From Ectocarpus siliculosus (taxonomy: Eukaryota; Sar; Phaeophyceae; Ectocarpales; Ectocarpaceae): a stretch of 64,000 nucleotides of DNA. Every line of letters starts with the position of its first letter. The stretch's first letter is position 1. Of this stretch, positions 40,095-52,700 are shown piece by piece. The stretch spans positions 404,241 to 468,240 of the forward strand of contig FN649742.1 in assembly GCA_000310025.1 (NCBI GenBank), read 5' to 3'. The notes beneath the pieces were generated by a model that saw nothing but the letters and a program-made list of their open reading frames with translations, ran no database searches and had not been told where the DNA came from. The translations under genes were made by a program, and so were the position numbers.

Positions 40095-43000
40095 ATGAAA
40101 GTTGTCAAGAAAGCGGTACCCAATCGAAAGGCATCCGCCAAGAAAAACGACAAGGCTGGGAGCAAAGCCTCGAAGACCAAGAAGAGCACTACCGCCGGTA
40201 CCAAACCAAGTCGCAAGAGGGGTGCGGCTGGAGGAGGAGGCGCAGCAGGAGCTGCAGCAGCGGCCAGCGATGAGGAGGATGACTTTGTCAATCGTAGAGC
40301 CAAGAAACCCAAGACAGGCCGTATCGGCAGGTGCGATGGAAGATGGAAGGCATTATGACAACCTTTTGGGAATGTTTTGAAAGGGCAAATGCCCCAGCGA
40401 CGGTTGCCCCTCTCTTGCCCCTCTCTCTCTTTTGGTCTCCCGTCATGTACTCTACTGCTGTAGTACGTGCCTGGGTATGTGCAAACATTACAAAGTACTG
40501 CTGTGCAGGATGTTTTCTCGGATAAGCTGAGAACGCGCCCTTATCTCCTCTTGGCTTTCCTTCCCTCTCAGAACTGCTGGCAAGAACTATCCTCCAGAGA
40601 TTCAAGCCGCGCTGGGCAGAGCTCGTATGCTGTACGTCAAGGGCAAGGTGGTGGAAGCATCGACGGAGCTCTCTGAAGTCGTGATCCAGTGCTCGTCTGT
40701 GAGTAGATCGCGGAACAATACACGACGCCATTTCTCATAGTGCTATTAGCACACTTGATAGGGCTGATGCCAGGACCACTACTACTGTCTGCTTTGCACA
40801 TTTAAAGTATCTGTAGTATAGGTCCTGTAAACATGACTTGATATCAGTGTAAGCCAGCGGCGTTTCACAAAGGCGGCAGTGAGCCGTGAATTGACGAAAC
40901 ACGTTGATAGGGTCGTCTGCCCATGTTTTTGAGTGCTTGCCTCCCGCACACAGCCTATTCTTCTACGTCGGGCTTGATCTTGTGCATCTTGTTTCGGGAG
41001 CGCGCGGGGGGGGGTCGGGGGTGGAGTGGGCGATGCCGCCCGGCAGGGCTCCCGTACTGACGAGCGGGGGGAACCAAGGCGGCGAGCAGATGTCGGCCGC
41101 CGAGAAGAAGTACCGGCACGGGGGGAGGGTGGTTACCATCTGGGCATTCTCACGGGGGGTGGCAGAGAATCTATCACGGTGAACGATGGATTGCCAGGCG
41201 ATCCCCGAGGATGGTCATTGGGAGGAGGGTGCGATCCCGCTCCGTGGGCCACTGGTTGAACGTGGTGCCTTGTTGGGTTTCGGCATTTCTTTGTCAGTGC
41301 AGCGTGGCATCGTCTCGAGGTGTCACCAGGCCTGGGCAAGTGGTGGTACCAGAGCGGGTGATAGTGGGTGCACCACTCCAACGACACGCCGAAGCCACCT
41401 TTGTTCGATTCCCCTATACAGCGCTGAACGTCCTTCTGTATGTTCTGTGGGAGAGTAGCGTTTGCGACGCTGTTGGCTGTCCATTCAGTTCCTGCAGCGG
41501 CGTCGGCATCTGATGTATATATTCAATGGATGTACTCTTTTCTCACCTTTTTTCCTCACAGATTCCAGAGCCGTATGCGCTGCTGGCGATGATTTACCAA
41601 GACGGCGGGAAACACGAAGAAGCGCTCATGTTCTACAAGCTCGCGTGTGCTCGCGACACGAAAAATTGGGGCAATCATCAGGAGGTCGCTCGAATCGCAG
41701 GCATTCTCGGGGACCACACGTCCAGGCTCGAGGCTTTGAAGGTGCTGGCCCGCCTCCGGCCCAACGACCTCAACGTTGCGATCGAAAGGGCGAGATGCTT
41801 GCTGGAGCTCCAGAAATCCAAACAGGTTAGTTCTTGGAGATTGGGGGTTTATTTTTCTCGGGCTTGAAACGTGTACGGCCTACAACAGCGAGAAAACGCC
41901 TCACTACATGAACGATACCACGACGTAATTTTTCGGACTGAAAGGAGAATCCACGCGCGTTGTGTGACGCTTAGACTTATGGTAAGATACACGTTGTGCG
42001 TCTCCATTCCCGCCGAACTTCACGGCTGTACCCCGAGTGAACTTGTGATTACCCATGCTTTCGGTTTACCACAGCGCTGCCGCCCAGCACGAAGGTAGAC
42101 GCAGGACGTCATGCACAATAGCAAAACCTCAGGTGTACGTCATTCCTTATTTGCGTGACCCTTCGCCTGCCCTCGCCCCCACCGATGTGACCATGGAATG
42201 AACACCCTCCAGGCGTTGGACGTTTACGCGAAGGCCGCCAAGCGCTTCCCGAGGAAGCTGGACATCTACCTTGACCTCGCGGAGTGCGTTGAATGCGTGT
42301 CTCCTCAGCAGAACATCTTCGTGCATCAGGCCTTGGCATCCTGTCTGCGGCGTGTCGTCGGGAAAAGGTATCTCGGGCCAGACGTCAGGGATCTCGCAGA
42401 CGGCTTCTCGGCCAGGCTCCGCGAAATCAAGCTCGAGCACCCCAAACCGAAGCGCCTGCCAGCGCGCAGGCCGGGGCTGCCGTCCAAGCGTGAGGGCGAG
42501 GTGGCCATGACGGCGACCGCTCTCCTCGTGGGCAAGCTCATGGAGAGCCGCAAGAGACAAGAGCCGCAATACGAGGTCGCTGTGCAGGTAGTTGAAGGCC
42601 TCGGCAGCTGGCTCAACTCATGCCACCGGATAGCTTGCCGTGACGACCTCGAGTACGAATCGGGGGAAGGAGGAGAGGAAGATGAGCTGGAGGGCGATGG
42701 AGAACTTGATAGCGACAGTGACGTGCGAGACAGCAATGATGACGGCACCGACGACGAGGAGGACGATGGGTCGAATTTAGACCGAGACGGCGGCAGCGAG
42801 GATGAGTTGGACGGTAACGACGACGACGGAGAGGAGGACGAACCCATGGACACGTTCGAGCTGGACCCCGAAATTGTGTTGCGCTATGGCATCTGCCAGC
42901 TGTATTGTGGCGAAAAGGAGAAGGCGGACAACGCCCTCCTTTTCCTGAAGGATGAGGAAGCCGACGGGCCTCACGGCCATATGATGTTGGAGGTGGCCAA

Positions 43001-45465
43001 GGTGAGGACATCATTGTTTCTCGGATAGCGTCCAACGTTTGTGGCGCATTCTTGGCCATTCAATCCATAGCCTTGTTCGGAATGGTTTGCGGAGCTCTGT
43101 CGCTCGAAAGCTTCGAGAAGGTCTTCCGAATGGTAAAAACGATGATGGGAGATCTCATCTCTGGGTCACTCGTAGTAGTGATTTGAAAAACCTTTTTCGA
43201 CAATACTTCAGCCATCCGCAACATTTGATGTGACAAGGGGTGCGTGACTTTGCGCATGAATTACCACGTCACTGAGGTACTGCATTTCTTTCACCTTGCG
43301 CCCGTTGAAGAAGCGAAAGTTGCTCCTGGTAGGCAGATTATGCGCCGAGAAAGTTTCATTGAAGACTGAGCTTGACGTCACGTGTTCAACAAGTAACCTC
43401 TCCCTCCCGCAATCCTCCCTGCTGTGCTCCTTCAATTCATTTCCGTGCATTCCGGTAGGTTTACGCGGAGACGGGTTATCTAGTAGAGTCGCTAGAACTT
43501 CTGCGAAACGTGGCACAATCCAAGCACCCTCGCCACCGCCTGGCCAGCGTTCAGCTCGGTGCTGCGTACGCATCCCAGGGAAAGCACGAACTTGCCTCGA
43601 ATACCTATTCCGTCGTCCTGGCAGAGCGCCCACACCACGCCGCAGCTCTAGCAGGGATAGCGGAAGCTGCGTACTGGCGAGGAAAGGGTACCGTTCCTGC
43701 GGCTCTATCGGCGTTGTCGACAGCCGTGGAGAGAGCCACTAAGGCTTGGACGGACGGCGGTCTGGCGGCTTCCCCAGCAGAGGATGATGACGAAGGGGAA
43801 GACGCCACCGCTTTCCAGAGACTGCAGCTTCTTATGCAGTGGGCCACGCTCAGCCTCATGGAGAACAACAGGGCAGACTTTGCGTGCGTGGCGGTTCCCC
43901 TGGTCAGCGTCGCACTGGGCCAGCTGGTGCAGCGGCAGGAGTTTGAACAGCAGAAGCCGCCACCTGTGCCGCCGGTTCGCTCGCAGGAGACAGCACGAAG
44001 CGGTCGGGCAGGACCGACCAAGCCAGGACTACCATCTGGCTCCAAGCAGGGCGAACAGGTGAAAGAGGGTGGAGAGGGCGGGGGGGCTACGAGCGACCAG
44101 GCCACCCGTGCAAAGCAGCGAAGTTTATTGTGGAAGCCGACAAAACCAGTGCGCCGGATTCTGGGCAAGCTGGACTGGCAGGTTGGCCTTCGCAGCGAGG
44201 TATCCACGTTGACATGGCGGTTGCTTGAAGCCACAGACGTTATCGCGCAGGTCGGGCGACGCGCGGTGTTCTGGCATTTGGTGGAGGTCGTCCGTTCTCT
44301 GAAGGCCCTGGGAAGCTCTGCTGAGGTGAAAAAGTTGGTCGATGCAGCATTGCAGCCGAACGGGTTACTCAGGGGATTAGAAAAGGAAGATCTTCAGGCG
44401 GTCGTCGCCAACGCTGACACAGCTGTGCTGCGCACTATGCCCGGCGGATCCCCAATTCACGGCCCCGCTTCGCGTGAAGGCTTTCTTTTGGGCCCTGCCA
44501 TCACCGGGGACCCCTCGGCAAACCCCGACGGCGACGATTCTCCGACCGCGGTTGCTCTCATGTCCGAGCAGTACTATCCCCCGCCTTGGCGGTGTGTCGA
44601 AGAAAAGGATGACGATGGGTTGCCCCGTCGGGCCGGGCGCGCGTGGCGTCCTCCCACGCGCTCCTTGCATGGTACCGGTCCGCGCCGAAGCCGCGGTCGC
44701 GCTCTGATGGAGCTGGACGAGCGGAAGGACGACGGGGATGCCATTTGTACGACCGTGCGGGCGCTGTCTAGGAGGCCGGGAAACGACGCCGTGTGGAACC
44801 TTATGCAGCGAGTTGCGATGGAGCGCGGAGTGGAACAAGCGGATGGGGGTTTCCACGGGGAGCAGGTTGAGGCGCTGGTATCGCGGCACCGTGAGCGGCC
44901 CCAGGGACTCCTACATCGGGCCCACGACGCCGCTATCTGGAATCGAGCCAAGCACGCACTGAGGCTGTACAGTCATGCGCACGCCACACGCCCGGAAGAA
45001 CCGCTCCCGATACTTTGCCTCGCCATGCACATCTGCCGCACGGTGACGGTCATGGAGACGATGGTGGAGAACGATGGCGTGTGCGTACTGCAGGCTCTTG
45101 CTTGTCTGCACCGCTACGCCCACTTGCGCAAGGAACAGGCGCAATCTGCTGGCGAAGAAGATCCCACGGTGGGTAGCACCAGCGGTTCGGCTGATGCCAC
45201 GATTCCGGAGGCTGTTTTGGAGCAAGAAATTATGTACAACCTGGGTCGGGCGTACCACCAGGTGGGACTGCCAGAGCTCGCGATGGAGTACTACAGCAGA
45301 GCCCTGCAGGTGAAGGACGAACGCGGGGACGAGTTGCGAAGCTGGCAGGGAAGCGATGATGGGGTCACGAAAGAAACCGCTCACAACATGTGTGCGCTGT
45401 ACAAGAGAAATGGGCAGACTGCGATGGCTCTTAGCGTTCTCAACAAATATCTTGCCGTGGGTTGA
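40095..45465 (+). CDS. GTF3C3: TFIIIC TPR subunit (GTF3C3 / Tfc4 / tau131 type)
   Basis: This is a subunit of general transcription factor IIIC, which binds tRNA-gene promoters and recruits TFIIIB for RNA polymerase III. Exons: 40095-40330, 40572-40698, 41562-41825, 42213-43001, 43459-45465; lengths and phases sum to 1,140 codons plus stop. The N-terminus is a basic Lys/Ala-rich tail, then SDEEDDF. TPR helices follow: ARMLYVKGKVVEASTELSEV, PEPYALLAMIYQDGGKHEEA and LDVYAKAAKRFPRKLDIYLD. Exon 4 holds a long Asp/Glu-rich acidic insert before DTFELDPEIVLRYGICQLY. The C-terminal TPRs (YNLGRAYHQVGLPELAMEYY; ETAHNMCALYKRNGQTAMA) match the family's end. Tfc4 is about 1,025 aa and human GTF3C3 about 886, so this one is slightly long. 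A different TPR protein is possible, but the domain order, acidic insert and C-terminus favour TFIIIC. Confidence 0.8.
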
Positions 45466-46798
45466 TTACCTTACAGAGGGTAGACACCGCTGTTGTTGTG
45501 AGGGAGGAAGGGATAATATTGTGAGAAATTGGCGGGGATGAGGGGGACTCGTGCACACCACGAGTACCTCGCTAGTTATATTCGCGATCAATTTTGGTTG
45601 CGTCGTTGATGTTTCCGTGTTGCTTCTAGCATTGGCGTTTGTGTGGTACGCGCTGTGTGGAGGCTAACGATATTTAACGTGTAAATACCAGACAGGGGCG
45701 AAGGATTAGTCATTGACAAGCAATAGGCGAATACGCCAACGTTGGGCTCGGAGATCATGTTACCAGCATTCACTCTTTTTGTTTTTGTTGCGAATCGCAG
45801 CAGGCCTTCACGAGTGCAGAATGTGAGGTGCGCAATGAACGACCTCCGCTCATTTTTCTTCAATTAATTTCATGAGTTTCGGAGGTGTCTTTCGACGTCG
45901 TGGAGGTTGTGTGCTTGTTGTGGCAAGGCACCTGGCACTGAAGCTGTTTGGTGCGAGTGCGTCGGCGTAGCACGTGGAGTTAAAATGATGCGCTACCAAA
46001 GGTTTACGTGACACGTGTTGTCCAGTCGACAAGCAGCAGCGTAGTTCCGGTTGGGCAAGAGGTGGCGAATACGGTCGGTTTTTAGTAAGAATCAGGGTCT
46101 ACACGATCTAGTGTCGTCTTAGTTTTAACCACTCGGGCGCAAAGGTGTTCAGCAAAGGTGTTCAACGCGCCCTTCGTGTGTCCTCTGCGGTGTTTGCAGC
46201 CCGGTGAGGGGTCTTTTTGCGTAAGTAACGGCGGTGTTGGGATTGGTCCTGCCGTTTCCTATAGTGTGATTGGAACGAATGGTAACCAACGCAGTTCTAG
46301 TATTCTTGATGTTTGATTCGATGCTTGGGCGTCACAAAAAAAATAATAGTGGAAGTACGAAAAACAACAGAGTGTAAGAGGAGACAAGAAAAATCCTCGG
46401 TGCCCCAAACGCCATCACGTTGGATCCCCGATATTTTGAAGGAGGGAGGGCAAATCGGCAACCCCCCGCCCCTTCCGACGGCGTTGCGTACTTGACCAAG
46501 GGAGATGCGTTAAAGGCACACACACGGTGTCGGTCGCCATCAGGGGTCCGCAAGAAACAATTTTGAACATGCGTTCATATGGGGGATGAAATTCCACCAC
46601 ACATTCGTGACATCGCGTTGCATTAGATCCACAGGAAAGTGTTGAACTCCTGGTATTGCAACTCTGTCTGAAGGTCACATTCTCTGGCTGTAGGGCGACT
46701 CTCAACTCTTCATAACTAAATTCATTCCACCTGCACTACTAGACACATTTTACTACCGATTCAGTCGTGATCCTGAGCTCGCTTCAAGCTACCTATAA
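45466..46798. other. Convergent intergenic space
   Basis: 1.3 kb lie between the stops of the TFIIIC subunit (plus) and the ARM-repeat gene (minus). There is no convincing exon, and it presumably includes both 3' UTRs. The sequence at 46130-46160 contains a short internal duplication (AAAGGTGTTCA twice). Confidence 0.5.
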
Positions 46799-49700
46799 CT
46801 AGGGCGGGAGGATCCCTCGTGCCAAGTGTTTCTTGGTGCAATATAGGCCGACCAGGTTCATCCCCTTGTTGCCCGCCTTCAGTACGCCGTTGGAGCGAAT
46901 GGCCAGCGTCCCAAGAATGAACCGGATAAGCCTGTCGAGTCGAGGCGCAACCAGAAATCCCAACCCTCCCGTGGCTCCGGCTACAACGTCGTGCTGGGCT
47001 GCAGATGTTTCAACAGAAAAGCTTAGGGCCGACTCGTAGTCCATGATATCCGTCACCTTGATGGCGTTGAGAAGGGAACCACACACGCGGAACGACAGCG
47101 GTCAGATGGTGGTTCATCGGTCCTCAGACCACACAGCTGTGTACCCTCGGAAGCGACACGGGGTCTAAGAGTTGCACCGGGGCGGCAAGCTTTTTTTTTT
47201 TTTTTTGTCTTCACTTCAAATCAGCGCTCACAGCACTAGTGCCGTTTACTCCAACCCGTGGTCACACAGAAGAGCCCCTCTGTACCCTCCCCTCCTGCGG
47301 TACTTTGTCTTCGATTTTTAATGCGAGAAAGTTCAGCACTCTCTTCCCTCTGTGTACACACGAACTAGCGCTATCCACTAGGCCAGGAGCGGAAGCGAGA
47401 GAAAAACTCACTTTGCAAAAAAAGCTCGCTAACGCCGGGATTCGAGCCCCTGACCTGACCTCTAGAAGGTGTCGAAGTTACCAACTAGACCACCGGGGCG
47501 ACCGGTCAAGCAGACTATTCTTTGTACCTGGACATACATGAGACTCCCAAATGAAGTGGTGAGGAGGAAGACATAAAGGTTGGGAATGTTCACGAAACGC
47601 CTGTTTTACTCGATGGAGACAAAGAACGACACCCCCCACCAATACTGAGTGCTTGATCCCCACTCGGATCGAAGTCCAACAGCACCACCTACACACCGTT
47701 CTTCGGGTTTCATGTCTAATGGTGGGATGTAAAGCACTGTGTTCGGTGTATCCCTGGCAATGGCCACCGTGTGATAACAGTGTGCAGAGGCTCACAGAGT
47801 GACTGTAAAAGTCACTTGTTGTGTTGTAGACCAGATACGATGGTTTGAATTCGCGATTAGTTGGCCGAAAGGTAAGAAGAGAAGGGGAGAGTCCTGAGAC
47901 TCGCAAGAGTCCCGAAGGACCTTGAAGGGGCCATGGGCCTTGGTAGATGTAGGAAAAAAGGAACTATATACATAGAGAGAGAGTGGGGGCGAGCACCACG
48001 GGGGCGAGCCATCCATCTCCATCACGGAAAGACAAACGGGCTGCTGCAACGTACCGATCGTGGTAATAGACGGCTAACCCAAGCCATTGCAACAGTCATA
48101 GAATATCCCATAGGACAATGGTCCGATGTACCATACTATTAGGGTTCAAAATTAACCCGTAGGCGTGTAAAACAATCTTAGAATCAATTACTGAAAACTA
48201 TTTCGGTAATGCTTCTTAGGATTATTTACCGATGTATTGGTACTTACAGTATTAGTACAAACACAACCACAACGCCGAGAGCTAGATAATTTGTTGACAA
48301 AACTGGCGATCAATATCATCTTGACTGTTTACATATTATCGCGTGTTGTGGTAAGAACGACAGCTCGGGCACAACCTCGAAAATACTTGTGGATTGCATC
48401 GCAATGTGTTCACCTCTGCTTCCCGCATGTCCTGGTCTGATGGGATGGGCATTGCAATCGCCAGCCGCGTCAGCGCTTCGAGAAAGTCCACAAAGGTTAG
48501 CTGAAGACAACAAAAAAGACAATGCAGGCGTCGGGCGGGTGTGGTATTGTGTTTTTATCGTTCTGGTAGCCAACCTTGTGCTCGATGGCACGAACTGCCA
48601 CATTAGTCGTGATGCCGGTGATGCAGCGGAGAGCACTAGACTAGACCTATGGTCTAGGCTTACAAGGCAGGAAACACATGACGCAGCTAGCGTGGAGTCA
48701 AAGCGATGAGACTCGACAGCACTAACAAAGTTCCGCGAACCAACAAAAAAAGAATGCTCACTCTAGCCACCTTGAAGCAAAACGGTAAACGTGTACAAGA
48801 CAACAGGCGTCGATTGTCCAGGTTTTAACCTCATCTGGCAGTATGTGCGACATAATGTTGTCGCATTTGATCTCCTTCGATCGTTCGACGGAGAGAACTC
48901 GATGGAAATGCTCGACATAGTCGGAATACATTCGTGTTTCGTGCTTGTTTGAATTTTTCCGCCATTCTAACCACTCTTGTTGTTGTGGAACTTGCCTGCG
49001 TCATTTTCACACGGCTCTTGATTTCGTCGCTGACCATCATCCGTGCCATGTAGAACGGTTGCTTAATGTCCCGCAGGCCCATCCTCAGCATGTGGATATT
49101 GTCGCCAATCAGGCGGGCGTCGTTCGTAAATGTCTGCAACGCGATACAATACATGCAGAGGATGGCGTTACACTTCCGACCAAGAATACCATTTGCAAGG
49201 GTTCGTCGGTACGGACAGTAGACGGTATCGGGCGTGTTGAAAAAAATCCCGACTACTAAGCGGTTGTTTTTGGTGACTGGTCAAGGCAATACGTACACTG
49301 ACGCGTGTGTCTCCGCTGTTTTCCCTTACTGTCGGGCTGGGCGAAGGCTTGCACTCCTCTCCAGACTCTACTTGAATGCTTTAATTTCGAACGTTGATGT
49401 TGTCTGACGCCGATTCTGGCTATCGGTGACGCTGTAGCATGGCATTCAGACTCTGGTCTTCACCGACTACGTACCTAGAATATCCCTGAGGGATTCCCAT
49501 TTCTTTCCGTGGCTTCCATCTACCTGTGGTCTCTACTTGCTCACCTTCCATTCCTCCAGCCCAAAGGAAGGCTTGCCAGCGATCGGGTCGAGCATGCTGT
49601 ACTTCTGGTATACTATTCCCAAGGCCTTTTGGTGCTCCTGAACATGCGTGAGCATAAAAAAACAAACGCCCCGATTGGTGGCGGGCTCCACATAAAGCAC

Positions 49701-52700
49701 AAGGCAACACGACCAGGGTGACAAAACAAGAACACGGTAGACCACTAGGCAATAGAAAGGGTTTGTAGTCAACAGTTTTGGAAGAGGTTGTAGTCGTCGA
49801 CGAGCCGAGTTCAGACGCCCAACGCCAACCCCATATTTTGCAGGGTCCGCGCGGTTACGCCCAGGCGTGATCGTCATCTGAGCCGGGCGGGGACAGGCGT
49901 GGAATCGTGCATGCGTACTAATGATGACCACGGCCGGCGCTAATAATAATCGGCACGCGCTTGTCAAGGTCGTTCACAAACAACTTGTGACTTGACCATT
50001 GGCTAACACGGACTATCTTCAGGTCGCCCCGGTGGTCTGGTGGGTAGCCTCGCAAACCTACCATTAGTAGTAACAGATGGGGATTCGATTATCTCCCGGG
50101 GGGGGGGTTCCGCGCAATTTGGAGAGGAAAACGACAAATTTCGCGAGTATTCACAATTCGACGTTACGGCCAAAGAGGAAGAGGGACGGCTGAACGCTGA
50201 ACGCTTCTCGCCATGAAGACAAAGGCAAACATCGCAGGAGGAGGCAACGAACAAAATAAAATCTCCTGTGTGATCCCGGCTGATACATGAGAAATGCACA
50301 CCGAGCGGTGTGTGGACTGGCACCAAAACAGATGAGATGGACACACGCAGGTACACATCCTACTATTTATTCATACGTGCCGTCGTGAGGGACTGTGTGG
50401 CCATGCGGGCGACTGAAAGCACAACACACCTGAAGAACGCCGTCGCAAGCGTCAGTGTACAACGTTTCGTTTCGGAACGTGTCTGGATCCTCCAGGGCCT
50501 CCGGTGGCAGGTTTACTAGCAGTTGCTCTTCGATTACATTGCGCATCTGTAAGGGGGTCCGAGGGCACGGCGCGGGATTTGGAAACAAACAACTCAACGG
50601 TACAATCGGTAGCATGTTGGTAGACGGACGGAAACACAGCACTTGTTCATAGGTATTGAAACAGAATTGTAAGGACCCACCCTTTATCATACCCTCCCCG
50701 TCCCAGCCGAGCCACTTGTTCCTGTTCGTTAACATAACTCATGCTCTCACGATTCAGTGACCAACCTTGCATCGAATTATCCCCATGTGTGCGAGTCAGC
50801 CAACGTGAAATTCTATGGATAATATTTGTCGTTTGGCATGTGTAAGCAAAGGGGCGGACAAGTGCATCAACGTTTGGTGTGACCATTTTATCAGTGGTCA
50901 AGTTGCACTAACACCGTACCTTCTCTGCGGGGGATAACTCTTCTTGGCCCTCGTTATCGCGCACGGTGATGGCGACCCTCAGCAGCGCTTCCAGCAGCTC
51001 GAACCGCATCAGCGCTCGATCTTCGTTCACGGTGGCTTCAGCGCTCCGCTAATCAAAACCAACCCCGACGGTCAGGGTGTCGACCAAGGTGGGCGCCGAA
51101 CAGATAGCAAGGAAATAAGAATATTCTTGTCTGTTCTGCTAGGATAGCAAGATAGGAAGGTGCTTGAGCCTCTTGGGTGGTCGGTTATTGCTCTGGCAGG
51201 CTGAAGCACGCGGAAACGTGACAGTCGTGGGAGCTTCGAAGATCACGGACCCCGAAAGAACAGCGGCGCACGAGTCGTGTAAAGCACGTGCATTCACTGC
51301 TGTGCGGTACCTCGCCTTGTTTACCCTATCCGCACATTCACCGAATGTATCTGCTCGTTGTGTCATGTTCCTTACTGAAAGGATGCCTCGTTGGGACATG
51401 GCTACGTTCTACGCGGAGGACGCAAAGAACCCAAAGGTGGGTGTGCAAGATAAGTCGACAAGAAAAGCGATTGCAACTGCCCAACTCACTTTGTCGGACT
51501 CGAAGTTCACCATCACAAAAATCTTGCCGATCTCCTCCACAGATATGAAGTTTCCGGCAAGCTCTGTATCCTGCATCATCTTCCCGAACTGGTTGGGCTG
51601 GATAGAGAAGGCTCCACGAACGCTCTGGCTAGGCGTGAGGCAATAGTACTTGAAGATGCACAGGATGCTCTTGTAAAACGGGGCGACAGCCTTCTTGACC
51701 TGTTCAGACGTCGGAAAAGTAACAGTCGGTCGGGGCGCAGGGTGCGACACGAACGAGTCAAGCAGCTTCGCGTGTACATTACGGTGATGCTATGGATGTG
51801 CCACAACACTGTCGTAGAACGAAGTACGAAAGTGGGACAATTCTACGACAATAACTCATGACACACAGAAAGGGGCGGGTTCTTCGGAGCTGATCCTAAC
51901 AGAGCCTGTCGGTCCCCTTCCTCTGACGTCGACCACCAAACCCGACCTCTTCGTACAAACGACCACTGAATACAAACACCTCCAACGTGGTATTGATGGG
52001 CAACATTTTTTCTGCTATTCTTCTCGACAATCAAAGCGCCCATGTACACTGTCCGAAAAAGTCCCTTTCTACATGGCGCGCCCAACAAAAACGCCCCAAA
52101 ACGATCGAAAAAGTGCAGCGCTCTCCCCTGTTGTTCCACCGATACAGGATCGCCCAGCTCCCAAGTTGTAAGCAACGCTCACAAGCAGATGAACCACCGA
52201 GCAAACGTCTCGCAATTCTGGCTTTATAAACGAGCAATGCCCCTGAAATGGCTCATTAATATGCCTGGCCTGAAAATCACCGCGACAGCCTCCCCCTGCA
52301 AACGCAGTGGTCCCAAAGAATAACCACTCTGCCTGTTGCACACAGACCTCATCGAGGCTCTCCGCAACAGACTTTTGGCCCTTAGCCACTGCGTTGTCGG
52401 ACTTGGCCATGAGCTTAACGATCCGGTCTTCCTTGAGCATGCGACCGAAGTCCGCGTCAAGAGCCTTAAGGACCACACGCTCCGTATCCCAGAAGGTGCG
52501 GCTCTCGGCCTCCCTCCGTCGAGGGGCGAAGATGCTGCTCGGGGTCGCCATTGTTGTCATAGTCGTCGTTGTGTGCCACGCAAGACGGGTCGAAAAGAAC
52601 ACGTGGCTGGGTGGCGGCTGCTACGGCAGTAGACTTAACAACAATCAGAGTCAGGCTGGTGGGGCGACTCCCGACACTCAAAAGACATGGCAGTGCGGCG

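Noticed and set aside
40936-41182. Gly-rich plus-strand frame inside a TFIIIC-gene intron
   Set aside because: The flanking exons join directly in phase and give continuous TPR sequence, so there is no room for this as a constitutive exon.
42326-42853. 175-codon minus-strand Ser/Pro-rich open frame
   Set aside because: Antisense shadow of the acidic insert of the TFIIIC subunit.
47431-47503. Possible tRNA gene on the minus strand, with CTA at the anticodon position
   Set aside because: The anticodon and T stems do not pair well and the B-box has a mismatch; the A-tail and related copy indicate a retroelement.
47239-47541. 100-codon plus-strand frame with GIRAPDLTSRR
   Set aside because: This peptide type is a known artefact of reading the complement of a tRNA-like B-box; it belongs to the SINE-like element and is not a gene.
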